NCBI RefSeq assembly: GCF_046630445.1
Contig: NC_092336.1
Location: forward strand, 202,525,001 to 202,589,000
Length of the DNA stretch: 64,000 bases
From: Rutidosis leptorrhynchoides
Lineage: Eukaryota > Streptophyta > Magnoliopsida > Asterales > Asteraceae
Reading direction: 5' to 3'
The notes under the pieces were generated by a model. That model saw only the letters and a list, made by a program, of their open reading frames with translations, ran no database searches and was not told the origin of the DNA. Shown here piece by piece: positions 1 to 11,850 of this stretch; position 1 is the stretch's first letter; each line of letters starts with the position of its first letter. The position numbers and the translations under genes were made by a program.

Positions 1-2
1 GG

Positions 3-617
3 ACCGAGAAGGTCGAATCGGTGTTTGACATAAGTAAGTGTACTGAAGAGGACAAAGTGAAGTACGCTACGCATACCTTCACAGGTTCTGCGTTAACATG
101 GTGGAATACCTATCTAGAGCAAGTGGGACAAGACGATGCGTACGCACTACCGTGGTCAGCATTCAAGCACTTGATGAACGAGAAGTACCGTCCCAGAACC
201 GAGGTCAATAAGCTCAAGACAAAACTTAGAGGGTTACGAACCCAAGGATTTGATATTACCACGTACGAAAGACGATTCACAGAATTGTGCCTATTGTGTC
301 CGGGAGCATTCGAAGATGAGGAAGAGAAGATCGACGCGTTTGTGAAAGGATTACCGGAAAGAATACAAGAAGATATAAGTTCACACGAGCCCGCCTCCAT
401 ACAACAGGCATGTAGAATGGCTCACAAACTAGTGAACCAGATTGAAGAAAGAATTAAAGAACAGACTGCTGAAGAGGCCAATCTGAAGCAAGTCAAAAGA
501 AAGTGGGAGGAAAACGGTGATAAGAATCACCAATACAACAACAACAGCAATTACAACAATAATCGCAACAATTATCCCAACAATCGCAACATCAATCGCA
601 ACTACAACAAACGGCCC

Positions 618-651
<34 letters not shown>

Positions 652-1072
652 GCAACTACAACAATCATCCCAACAACAATAATAACCGCAACAACAACAA
701 CAATCAGAAGCAGCTATGCCAAAGGTGTGAAAAGTATCACTCGGGGTTCTGCACCAAATTTTGCAACAAGTGTAAAAGAATGGTCATAGCGCGGCGAAGT
801 GTGAGGTCTACGGACCAGGGGTTAATAGAACGAAAGGAACAAATGGTGTCGGAACGAGTAATGGCGGAGCAAGTAGTGTCGGAGCAAGTTATGCCAATGT
901 AGTTTGTTATAAATGTGGAAAACCGGGCCACATTATTAGAAATTGCCCGAACCAGGAGAACACGAATGGACAAGGCCGCAGAAGAGTTTTCAATATAAAT
1001 GCGGCAGAGGCACAAGAAGACCCGGAGCTTGTTACGGGTACGTTTCTTATTGACAATAAATCTGCTTACGTT
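3..1072 (+). pseudogene. gag: gag of copy A (partial, frameshifted)
   Basis: Gag builds the retrotransposon particle and packages RNA. The frame is open from base 3 to 902 but the true start is upstream. It shows a capsid-like region (TWWNTYLEQVGQDDA, YERRFTELCLLCPG), a basic stretch, then an Asn-rich linker encoded by AAC repeats (about 526-710), and two cysteine clusters: [12 protein letters not shown]...CNKC near 718-775 and a classical zinc knuckle CYKCGKPGH...C at 905-946. Compared with copy E, one A is missing near 778-780, which throws the second knuckle out of frame and gives a stop at 902. Gag and pol appear to be one continuous frame in the intact family, judging from E. Confidence 0.9.
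526..710 (+). repeat. AAC-rich microsatellite coding an Asn-rich gag linker
   Basis: Imperfect AAC/AAT triplets with a pure (CAA)n core around 617-651. In the gag frame it encodes a long asparagine run with scattered Tyr, Arg and Pro. The equivalent repeat in copy E (35225-35392) is shorter, so the tract length varies between copies. Confidence 0.9.
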
Positions 1073-4000
1073 TTATTTGATTCGGGTGCGGATAGAAGCT
1101 ATATGAGTAGAGATTTTTGTGCTAAATTAAGTTGTCCATTGACGCCTTTGGATAGTAAATTTTTACTCGAATTAGCAAATGGTAAATTAATTTCAGCAGA
1201 TAATATATGTCGGAATCGAGAAATTAAACTGGTTAGCAAAACATTTAAGATTGATTTGATACCAGTAGAGTTAGGGAGTTTTGATGTGATAATCGGTATG
1301 GACTGGTTGAAAGAAGTGAAAGCAGAGATCGTTTGTTACAAAAATGCAATTCGTATTATACGAGAAAAAGGAAAACCCTTAATGGTGTACGGAGAAAAGG
1401 GCAACACGAAGCTACATCTTATTAGTAATTTGAAGGCACAAAAACTAATAAGAAAAGGTTGCTATGCTGTTCTAGCACACGTCGAGAAAGTACAAACTGA
1501 AGAAAAGAGCATCAATGATGCTCCCATTGCAAAAGAATTTCCTGATGTATTTCCGAAAGAATTACCGGGATTACCCCCACATCGATCCGTTGAATTTCAA
1601 ATAGATCTTGTACCAGGAGCTGCATCAATAGCTCGTGCTCCTTACAGACTCGCACCCAGCGAGATGAAAGAACTGCAAAGCCAATTACAAGAACTTTTAG
1701 AGCGTGGTTTCATTCGACCAATCACATCACCGTGGGGAGCTCCTGTTTTGTTTGTCAAGAAGAAAGATGGTACATTCAGGTTGTGTATCGACTACCGAGA
1801 GTTGAACAAACTTACCATCAAGAACCGCTACCCACTACCGAGAATCGACGACTTATTTGATCAACTACAAGGCTCGTCTGTTTATTCAAAGATTGACTTA
1901 CGTTCCGGGTATCATCTAATGCGGGTGAAAGAAGATGATATTCCAAAGACTGCTTTCAGAACACGTTACGGTCATTACGAGTTTATGGTCATGCCGTTTG
2001 GTTTAACTAATGCACCAGCTGTGTTCATGGACCTTATGAACCGAGTGTGTGGACCATACCTTGACAAGTTTGTCATTGTTTTCATTGATGACATACTTAT
2101 TTACTCAAAGAATGACCAAGAACACGGTGAACATTTGAGAAAGGTGTTAGGAGTATTCAGGAAGGAAGAATTGTACGCTAAGTTTTCAAAGTGTGCATTT
2201 TGGTTGGAAGAAGTTCAATTCCTCGGTCACATAGTGAACAAAGAAGGTATTAAGGTGGATCCGGCAAAGATAGAAACTGTTGAAAAGTGGGAAACCCCAA
2301 AAACTCCGAAACACATACGCCAGTTTTTAGGACTAGCTGGTTACTACAGAAGGTTCATCTAAGACTTTTCCAGAATAGCAAAACCCTGACTGCATTAACG
2401 CATAAAGGGAAGAAATTTGAATGGAATGATGAACAAGAGAAAGCGTTTCAGTTATTGAAGAAAAAGATAACTACGGCACCTATATTGTCATTGCCTGAAG
2501 GGAATGATGATTTTGTGATTTATTGTGACGCATCAAAGCAAGGTCTCGGTTGTGTATTAATGCAACGAACGAAGGTGATTGCTTATGCGTCTAGACAATT
2601 GAAGATTCACGAACAAAATTATACGACGCATGATTTGGAATTAGGCGCGGTAGTTTTTGCATTAAAGACTTGGAGGCACTACTTATATGGGGTTAAAAGT
2701 ATTATATATACCGACCACAAATGTCTTCAACACATATTTAATCAGAAACAACTGAATATGAGGCAGCGTAGGTGGATTAAATTATTGAATGATTACGACT
2801 TTGAGATTCGTTACCACCCGGGGAAGGCAAATGTGGTAGCCGATGCCTTGAGCAGGAAGGACAGAGAACCCATTCGAGTAAAATCTATGAATATAATGAT
2901 TCATAATAACCTTACTACTCAAATAAAGGAGGCGCAACAAGGAGTTTTAAAAGAGGGAAATTTAAAGGATGAAATACCCAAAGGATCGGAGAAGCATCTT
3001 AATATTCGAGAAGACGGAACCCGGTATAGGGCTGAAAGGATTTGGGTACCAAAATTTGGAGATATGAGAGAAATGGTACTTAGAGAAGCTCATAAAACCA
3101 GATACTCAATACATCCTGGAACGGGGAAGATGTACAAGGATCTCAAGAAACATTTTTGGTGGCCGGGTATGAAAGCCGATGTTGCTAAATACGTAGGAGA
3201 ATGTTTGACTTGTTCTAAGGTCAAAGCTGAGCATCAGAAACCATCAGGTCTACTTCAACAACCCGAAATCCCGAAATGGAAATGGGAAAACATTACCATG
3301 GATTTCATCACTAAATTGCCAAGGACCGCAAGTGGTTTTGATACTATTTGGGTAATAGTTGATCGTCTCACCAAATCAGCACACTTCCTGCCAATAAGAG
3401 AAGATGACAAGATGGAGAAGTTAGCACGACTGTATTTGAAGGAAGTCATCTCCAGACATGGAATACCAATCTCTATTATCTCTGATAGGGATGGCAGATT
3501 TATTTCAAGATTCTGGCAGACATTACAGCAAGCATTAGGAACTCGTCTAGACATGAGTACTGCCTATCATCCACAAACTGATGGGCAGAGCGAAAAGACG
3601 ATACAAATGCTTGAAGACATGCTACGAGCATGTGTTATTGATTTCAGAAACAGTTGGGATCGACATCTACCATTAGCAGAATTTTCCTACAACAACAGCT
3701 ACCATTCAAGCATTGAGATGGCGCCGTTTGAAGCACTTTATGGTAGAAAGTGCAGGTCTCCGATTTGTTGGAGTGAAGTGGGGGATAGACAGATTACGGG
3801 TCCGGAGATTATACAAGAAACTACCGAGAAGATCATCCAAATTCAACAACGGTTGAAAACCGCCCAAAGTCGACAAAAGAGCTACGCTGACATTAAAAGA
3901 AAAGATATAGAATTTGAAATTGGAGAGATGGTCATGCTTAAAGTTGCACCTTGGAAAGGCGTTGTTCGATTTGGCAAACGAGGGAAATTAAATCCAAGGT

Positions 4001-4364
4001 ATATTGGACCATTCAAGATTATTGATCGTGTTGGACCAGTAGCTTACCAACTTGAGTTACCTCAACAACTCGCGGTTGTACATAACACTTTCCATGTCTC
4101 GAATTTGAAGAAATGTTTTGCTAAAGAAGATCTCACTATTCCGTTAGATGAAATCCAAATCAACGAAAAACTTCAATTCATCGAAGAACCCGTCGAAATA
4201 ATGGATCGTAAGGTTAAAAGACTTAAGCAAAAACAAGATACCAATTGTTAAGGTTCGATGGAATGCTCGTAGAGGACCCAAGTTCACCTGGGAGCGTGAA
4301 GATCAGATGAAGAAGAAATACCCGCATCTATTTCCAGAAGATTCGTCAACACCTTCAACAGCTT
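1073..4364 (+). pseudogene. pol: pol of copy A: PR-RT-RNase H-integrase-chromodomain
   Basis: Polyprotein for copying and integrating the element. Protease has LFDSGAD (about 1075-1095). Reverse transcriptase runs from about 1600 with [19 protein letters not shown] and the catalytic FIDDIL (2081-2098). RNase H begins near 2400 with [10 protein letters not shown] and contains YTDHK. Integrase has an HHCC zinc finger (EAHKT...HPG...ECLTC, about 3085-3220) and the DDE core ([17 protein letters not shown]). The tail resembles a chromodomain and ends in YPHLF. Damage relative to copy E: CAA to TAA at 2360-2362, a 1-bp deletion near 2387, and a 1-bp insertion near 4232 that creates a stop at 4249 and leaves the chromodomain (to about 4364) out of frame. 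It is not expected to make a full product. Confidence 0.93.
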
Positions 4365-4365
4365 A

Positions 4366-4401
4366 AAATTTCGGGACGAAATTTATTTAACGGGTAGGTA
4401 C
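4366..4401 (+). promoter_or_regulatory. 3' hairpin and polypurine-like plus-strand primer site of copy A
   Basis: A perfect 8-bp inverted repeat with a 3-base loop, AAATTTCG-GGA-CGAAATTT (4366-4384), is followed by ATTTAACGGGTAGGTAC, which abuts the LTR start TGTAGTGACC at 4402. The position directly 5' of the 3' LTR is where plus-strand DNA synthesis is primed. The same arrangement occurs at 48579-48614 (E), 45286-45322 (F) and 55331-55366 (D). Confidence 0.7.
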
Positions 4402-7400
4402 TGTAGTGACCCGAACTTTTCCATGTTTATATATATTAATTGAGATTGATATTTACATGATTAAATGTTTCCAATATGTTAAGCAATCAAACTTGTTAAG
4501 ACTTGATTAATTGAAATATGTTTCATATAGACAATTGACCACCCAAGTTGACCGGTGATTCACGAACGTTAAAACTTGTAAAAACTATATGATGACATAT
4601 ATATGGATATATATATAGTTAACATGATACTATGATAAGTAAACATATCATTAAGTATATTAACAATGAACTACATATGTAAAAACAAGACTACTAACTT
4701 AATGATTTTTAAACGAGACATATATGTAACGATTATCATTGTAAAGACATTTAATGTATATATATCATATTAAGAGATATTCATACATGATAATATCATG
4801 ATAATATAATAATTTAAAATCTCATTTGATATTATAAACATTGGGTTAACAACATTTAACAAGATCGTTAACCTAAAGGTTTCAAAACAACACTTACATG
4901 TAACAACTAACAATGACTTAACGACTCAGTTAAAATGTATATACATGTAGTGTTTTAATATGTATTTATACACTTTTGAAAGACTTCAATACACTTATCA
5001 AAATACTTCTACTTAACAAAAATGCTTACAATTACATCCTCGTTCAGTTTCATCAACAATTCTACTCGTATGCACCCCTATTCGTACTCGTACAATACAC
5101 AGCTTTTAGATGTATGTACTCTTGGTATATACACTCCAATGATCAGCTCTTAGCAGCCCATGTGAGTCACCTAACACATGTGGGAACCATCATTTGGCAA
5201 CTAGCATGAAATATCTCATAAAATTACAAAAATAAGTGTAATCATTCATGACTTATTTACATGAAAACAAAATTACATATCCTTTATATCTAATCCATAC
5301 ACCAACGACCAAAAACACCTAAAAACACTTTCATTCTTCAATTTTATTCATCTAATTGATCTCTCTCAAGTTCTATCTTCAAGTTCTAAGTGTTCTTCAT
5401 AAATTCTACAAGTTCTAGTTACATAAAATCAAGAATACTTTCAAGTTTGCTAGCTCACTTCCAATCTTGTAAGGTGATCATCCAACCTCAAGAAATCTTT
5501 GTTTCTTACAGTAGGTTATCATTCTAATACAAGGTAATAATCATATTCAAACTTTGGTTCAATTTCTATAACTATAACAATCTTATTTCAAGTGATGATC
5601 TTACTTGAACTTGTTTTCGTGTCATGATTCTGCTTCAAGAACTTCGAGCCATCCAAGGATCCGTTGAAGCTAGATCCATTTTTCTCTTTTCCAATAGGTT
5701 TATCCAAGGAACTTAAGGTAGTAATGATGTTCATAACATCATTCGATTCATACATATAAAGCTATCTTATTCGAAGGTTTAAACTCGTAATCACTAGAAC
5801 ATAGTTTAGTTAATTCTAAACTTGTTCGCAAACAAAAGTTAATCCTTCTAACTTGAATTTTAAAATCAACTAAACACATGTTCTATATCTATATGATATG
5901 CTAACTTAATGATTTAAAACCTGGAAACACGAAAAACACTGTAAAACCGGATTTACGCCGTCGTAGTAACACCGCGGTCTGTTTTGGGTTAGTTAATTAA
6001 AAACTATGATAAACTTTGATTTAAAAGTTGTTATTCTGAGAAAATTATTTTTATTATGAACATGAAACTATATCCAAAAATTATGGTTAAACTCAAAGTG
6101 GAAGTATGTTTTCTAAAATAGTCATCTAGACGTCGTTCTTTCGACTGAAATGACTACCTTTACAAAAACGACTTGTAACTTATTTTTCCGACTATAAACC
6201 TATACTTTTTCTGTTTAGATTCATAAAATATAGTTCAATATGAAACCATAGCAATTTGATTCACTCAAAACGGATTTAAAATGAAGAAGTTATGGGTAAA
6301 ACAAGATTGGATAATTTTTCTCATTTTAGCTACGTGAAAATTGGTAACAAATCTATTCCAACCATAACTTAATCAACTTGTATTGTATATTATGTAATCT
6401 TGAGATACCATAGACACGTATACAATGTTTCGACCTATCATTTCGACACATCTATATATATTTCGGAACAACCATAGACACTCTATATGTGAATGTTGGA
6501 GTTAGCTATACAGGGTTGAGGTTGATTCCAAAATATATATAGTTTGAGTTGTGATCAATACTGAGATACGTATACACTGGGTCGTGGATTAATTCAAGAT
6601 AATATTTACCGATTTATTTCTGTACATCTAACTGTGGATAACTAGTTGTAGGTTACTAACGAGGACAGCTGACTTAATAAACTTAAAACATCAAAATATA
6701 TTAAAAGTGTTGTAAATATATTTTGAACATACTTTGATATATATGTATATATTGTTATAGGTTCGTGAATCAACCAGTGGCCAAGTCTTACTTCCCGACG
6801 AAGTAAAAATCTGTGAAAGTGAGTTATAGTCCCACTTTTAAAATCTAATATTTTTGGGATGAGAATACATGCAGGTTTTATAAATGATTTACAAAATAGA
6901 CACAAGTACGTGAAACTATATTCTGTGGTTGAATTATCGAAATCGAATATGCCCCTTTTTATTAAGTCTGGTAATCTAAGAATTAGGAACAGACACCCTA
7001 ATTGACGCGAATCCTAAAGATAGATCTATTGGGCCTAACAAACCCCATCCAAAGTACCGGATGCTTTAGTACTTCGAAATTTATATCATATCCGAAGGGT
7101 GTCCCGGAATGATGGGGATATTCTTATATATGCATCTTGTTAATGTCGGTTACCAGGTGTTCACCATATGAATGATTTTTATCTCTATGTATGGGATGTG
7201 TATTGAAATATGAAATCTTGTGGTCTATTATTATGATTTGATATATATAGGTTAAACCTATAACTCACCAACATTTTTGTTGACGTTTTAAGCATGTTTA
7301 TTCTCAGGTGATTATTAAGAGCTTCCGCTGTCGCATACTTAAATAAGGACGAGATTTGGAGTCCATGCTTGTATGATATTGTGTAAAAACTGCATTCAAG

Positions 7401-7650
7401 AAACTTATTTTGTTGTAACATATTTGTATTGTAAACCATTATGTAATGGTCGTGTGTAAACAGGATATTTTAGATTATCATTATTTGATAATCTACGTAA
7501 AGCTTTTTAAACCTTTATTGAAGAAATAAAGGTTATGGTTTGTTTTAAAATGAATGCAGTCTTTTAAAAACGTCTCATATAGAGGTCAAAACCTCGCAAC
7601 GAAATCAATTAATATGGAACGTTTTTAATCAATAAGAACGGGACATTTCA
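4402..7650 (+). repeat. 3' LTR of copy A (about 3.25 kb)
   Basis: Starts TGTAGTGACCCGAAC and ends GGGACATTTCA (TG...CA). It matches the two LTRs of E (29246-32496 and 48615-51866) almost base for base. A weak TATA-like CTTTATATCTA lies near 5281-5291, followed by a pyrimidine-rich leader with repeated tctcaagttc-type words. A frame that stays open near 4976-5209 in all copies has no ATG and is treated as LTR sequence, not a gene. Confidence 0.95.
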
Positions 7651-9272
7651 AGGATGAGCAGGAGAAAGCGTTTCAATTGTTGAAGAAAAAGTTAACTACG
7701 GCACCTATATTGTCGTTACCTGAAGGGAATGATGATTTTGTGATATATTGTGACGCCTCAAAGCAAGGTATCGGTTGTGTATTAATGCAACGAACGAAGG
7801 TAATTACTTATGCGTCTAGACAATTGAAGATTCACGAGCAGAATTATACGATGCATGATTTGGAATTAGGCGCGGTTGTTTTTGCATTAAAGACTTGGAG
7901 GCGCGGTTGTTTTTGCATTAAAGCTATGAATATAATTATTCGTACCAACCTTACTACTCAAATAAAGGAGGCGCAGCAGGGAGTTGTAAAAGAAGGAAAG
8001 TTGAAGAATGAAATACCCAAAGGATCGGATAAACATCTTAATATTCGGGAAGACGGAACCCGGTATAGGGCTGAAAGAATTTAGGTACCAAAGTTTAGAG
8101 ATGTGAGAGAAAAGGTACTTAAGGAAGCACATAAAACCAGATATTCAATACATCCCAGAGCGGGGAAGATGTTCAAAGATCTCAAGAAACACTTTTGGTG
8201 GCTGGGTATGAAAGACGATATTGCTAAATACGTAGGAGAATGTTTGACGTGTTCTAAGGTCAAAGCTGAACATCAGAAACCATCAGGTTTACTTCAACAA
8301 CCTGAAATCCTGGAATGGAAATGGGAAAACATTACCATGGATTTCATCACTAAATTGCCAAGGACTGCAAGTGGTTTTGATACTATTTGAGTAATAGTTG
8401 ATCGTCTCACCAAATCAGCACACTTCCTGCCAATAAGAGAAGATGACAAGATGGAGAAGTTAGCACGGCTATATTTGAAGGAAGTCATCTCCAGACATGG
8501 AATACCAATCTCTATTATCTCTTATAGGGATGGCAGATTTATTTCAAGATTCTGGCAGACATTACAGCAAGCATTAGGAACTCGTCTAGACATGAGTACT
8601 GCCTATCATCCACAAACTGATGGGCAGAGTGAAAGGACGATACAAATGCTTGAAGATATGCTACGAGCATGTGTTATTGATTTCGGAAACAGTTGGGATC
8701 GACATCTACCGTTAGCAGAATTTTTCTACAACAACAGCTACCATTCAAGCATTGAGATGGCGCCGTTTGAAGCACTTTATGGTAGAAAGTGCAGGCCCCC
8801 GATTTGTTGGAGTGAAGTGGGGGATAGACAGATTACGGGTCCGGAGATAATATAACAAACTACCGAGAAGATCATCCAAATTCAACAACGGTTGGAAACC
8901 GCCCAAAGTCGACAAAAGAGCTACGCTGACATTAATAGAAAAGATATAGAATTTGAAATTGGAGAGATGGTCATGCTTAAAGTTGCACCTTGGAAAGGCG
9001 TTGTTCGATTTGGTAAACGAGGGAAATTAAATTCAAGGTATATTGGACCATTCAAGATTATTGATCGTGTCGGACCAGTAGCTTACCGACTTGAGTTACC
9101 TCAACATCTCGCGGCTGTACATAACACTTTCCACGTCTCGAATTTGAAGAAATGTTTTGCTAAATAAGATCTCACTATTCCGTTAGACAAAATCCAAATC
9201 AACGAAAAACTTCAATTCATCGAAGAACTCGTCGAAATAAAGGACCGTGAGGTTAAAAGACTTAAGCAAAAC
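7651..9272 (+). pseudogene. pol: Remnant of pol (RNase H to integrase) of copy B
   Basis: Begins within RNase H ([16 protein letters not shown]) where copy A inserted. It keeps [10 protein letters not shown], part of the integrase zinc finger, MDFI, GQSERT and the post-core domain ending [14 protein letters not shown]. Stop codons occur at 8082-8084, 8388-8390, 8853-8855 and 9165-9167. The middle integrase catalytic Asp is replaced (SYRDGRF where A and E have SDRDGRF). About 209 bp of RNase H/linker are missing at 7900/7924 and replaced by a copied 23-bp filler. The pol frame breaks off near 9272, where it fuses to an internal LTR segment, so the chromodomain and LTR start are lost. Confidence 0.9.
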
Positions 9273-9808
9273 AAATGTTTTGGGTTAGTTAATTAAAAAC
9301 TATGATAATGTTTAATTTAAAAGTTGTTCTTCTGGGAAAATGATTTTTATTATGAACATAAAACTATATCTAAAAAACATGGTTTAACTCAAAGTGGAAG
9401 TATGTTTCCCAAAATGGTCATCTAGACGTCGTTCTTTTGACTGAAATGACTACCTTTACAAAAATGACTTGTAACCTATATTTCCGACTATAAACTTATA
9501 CTTTTTCTGTTTAGATTCATAAACTTAAGTTCAATATGAAACCATAGCAACTTGAATCACTCAAAACGAATTTAAAACGAAGAAGTTATGGGTAAAACAA
9601 GATTGGATATTTTTGCTTGTTGTAACTACGTGAAAATTGGTAACAAATCTATAATAATCATATCCTAGCTAACTCATATTGTATTATACATGTATTCTAA
9701 TATATTATATAATCTTGGGATACCATATGCACGTATGCAAATGTTTTGACATATCATATAGACCCATGTATATATATATTATTTGGAACAACCATAGACA
9801 CTCTATAT
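9273..9808 (+). repeat. Left part of B's 3' LTR
   Basis: Joins pol directly to LTR sequence that begins TGTTTTGGGTTAGTTAATTA, equivalent to about position 5975 of A's LTR, so about 1.7 kb (pol end, LTR start) is deleted. It runs to ACTCTATAT, where element C inserted. Confidence 0.88.
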
Positions 9809-11147
9809 TGATGTGTGCGAGGTGGTGTATAAAATAGTTATATTTTTACTACGAAATACTATTAAATACGATACAATTTTACACAAGATATTTATTTATT
9901 TATAGAATAGATATACCTAAACATTGCTACAACACTTATAGGCAGTGTACCTAATCGTACAGTAGTGTAGTTTTTAGTAAGTCCGGTTCGTTCCACAGGG
10001 ATCTTTTAAACAAGCTTAACGCTATATTTTTAACTTATAATTGTAAAAATACAAAAATATATATAAGTAGTATTATTATTATAAAAGGGGGTTTTTACCG
10101 TTTAATGACCGGTTTGTCGATTTTTAAAACTTTAGTCGCAGTTAAAACCTAATGTAAAATATTAAAAATAAATATAACTTAATTTAAAGCGGAAAGTAAA
10201 TAACGATAATGAAATTGCGATAAATAAAAGTGCGATAAAATAAAATTGCGATAATTAAAGAGTACGATAATTAAAAATGTAATTAAATAAAATGACAATA
10301 AATAAAAGTGCGATAATTAAAAGTGCAATTAAATATGAAATATATAAATTATGCTTATTTAAACTTCCGTAATCATGATGTTCGACGTGTTGTTTTTAGT
10401 TTATTCCCATGGGTTAATTGTCCTTTGTCCTGAATTATTCGATATGTCCATACGGATTTGTCCATAATAGTCCATCAGTCATAATCATAAAGTGAGAAAG
10501 TCTTCGTCAAATTATTCTTATTCCCGAAGTCAAATATTCCAACTAATTGGGGATTCGAATTGTAAAAAGGTCTTAATACTTTGTTTAATGAATACACCAG
10601 GTTATCGACTGCATGTAGACCAAGGTTTTTCTACTTTGTTAACAATTACACCAATTACCCTTGAATGTAATCCACCCCTGTTTCAACAAGTCTATTAACT
10701 ATTAATCCAGTTCTGTGTCCGGTAAAATGAACAATTATTGGTATTTATAGATATCCCGCCCACCGTGCTTAGTCAAGCGTATGTGGTTATATATAAATAC
10801 GTCAAATTATAAGTCTATATATTAAATCAATGAGGTATCATTTAGTTAATGTAAAACCCATTAATAGCCCATAGTCTAATTTCTACAAGTGTCGTTCTTT
10901 TGTCCAAACCCCAATTATGGTCCAAAGCCCAATTACCCAATTTTAATATTTAGCCCAACATCATGATTACTTCGTCTTAAATAAGCATAATAATAACTTA
11001 GCTACGAGACATTAAATTAAAAATAACATTAAACATAACTTACAGTGATTAAAAATAGCGTAGCGTTACACGGACAGAATTTCGACTTACACCCTTACAA
11101 CATTCGCTAACATACCCTTATTATTAGAATTTAAAATTAAAATTAAA

Positions 11148-11223
<76 letters not shown>

Positions 11224-11832
11224 GTTTATAGATAGAGAGATAGGATTGATATATATATATTTTTTTAATTCATCCAAAACTCGCGAACTTTATAGGACCA
11301 GACATGTCCCTGTTCACCATGCGATCGCATGGATTTTTGCCTTCCAGGCTATGCGATTGCATGGCCAGCTTTTCCAGGTCACATGTCTTTGTTTGCATTC
11401 TGCCGATGATTTATATAAATATATATAATATATAAATAATTTTAAGAATTATTTAAATATTATATTATATTTATGTGCATAGTTGACTTGTAATTTTTAG
11501 TCCGTTGCGTCGAGCGTTGAGAGTTGACTTTGGTCCCGGTTCCGGATTTTCGAACGTCCTTGCGTACAATTTAATATCTTGTATTTTGCGTTTCGCACCT
11601 TGTACTCTTGTAATTTTGAGACGTTTCTCATCAATAATTTGAACCACTTTGATTGTACTTTGTACTTTCGAGCTTTTTGGTCGTTTGCGTCTTCAATTCG
11701 TCGAATCTGTCTTTTGTCTTCACCTTTTATTATTTAAACAAATATCACTTGTAAATAGGACAATTGCAACTAAAAGCTTGTCTTTCTTGAGGGATAATGC
11801 TATAAAATATATGTTAGTTTTTAGCATTATCA
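9809..11832 (-). repeat. 3' LTR of element C
   Basis: On the + strand it starts TGATGTGTGCGAGGTGG and ends TAGCATTATCA. It is nearly identical to 21805-23853; the length difference (2024 versus 2049 bp) is largely the AT microsatellite at 11154-11222. It carries the GCGATCGC palindromes (11317-11364). Open frames at 10492-10698 and in the sister LTR are chance frames in non-coding LTR. Confidence 0.95.
11154..11222. repeat. (AT)n microsatellite in C's 3' LTR
   Basis: About 69 bases of uninterrupted AT. The homologous tract in the other LTR (23149-23243) is longer, so it changed after insertion. Confidence 0.95.
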
Positions 11833-11850
11833 AATATTCCCACACTTGAG
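11833..11850 (-). promoter_or_regulatory. Polypurine tract of element C
   Basis: Reverse strand reads CTCAAGTGTGGGAATATT immediately before the LTR (TGATAATGC). It is in the canonical plus-strand primer position. Three more AAGTGTGGG(A/G) tracts occur inside C (see 13117-13127, 13476-13486, 14962-14972). Confidence 0.8.

Larger units (their letters stand above)
1..7650 (+). mobile_element. Ty3/gypsy chromovirus copy A, 5' end outside window
   Basis: LTR retrotransposon on the + strand, entered inside gag and running through protease, reverse transcriptase, RNase H, integrase and a chromodomain-like tail to a complete 3' LTR (4402-7650). Its 5' LTR and gag start lie left of the window. The base after the LTR end is RNase H coding sequence of another copy (B), so A inserted into B's pol. 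The expected 5-bp target duplication at the right is aggat (7651-7655); its left partner is not visible. The order PR-RT-RH-INT plus the chromodomain tail marks a chromovirus; a Tekay/Del-like lineage is my inference. The family is the same as E at 29246-51866. Confidence 0.95.

Noticed and set aside
429..668. Val-rich minus-strand frame opposite the Asn-rich gag linker (also 35125-35355)
   Set aside because: Shadow of the AAC repeat in the real gag frame.
4976..5209. 77-codon frame repeated in all A/E LTRs (also 29820-30053 and 49191-49424)
   Set aside because: It has no ATG, lies inside the LTR, and its conservation follows from the LTR copies being nearly identical.
10492..10698. 68-codon frame in both LTRs of element C (also 22481-22687)
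   Set aside because: Inside non-coding LTR, no motif; conservation reflects LTR identity.
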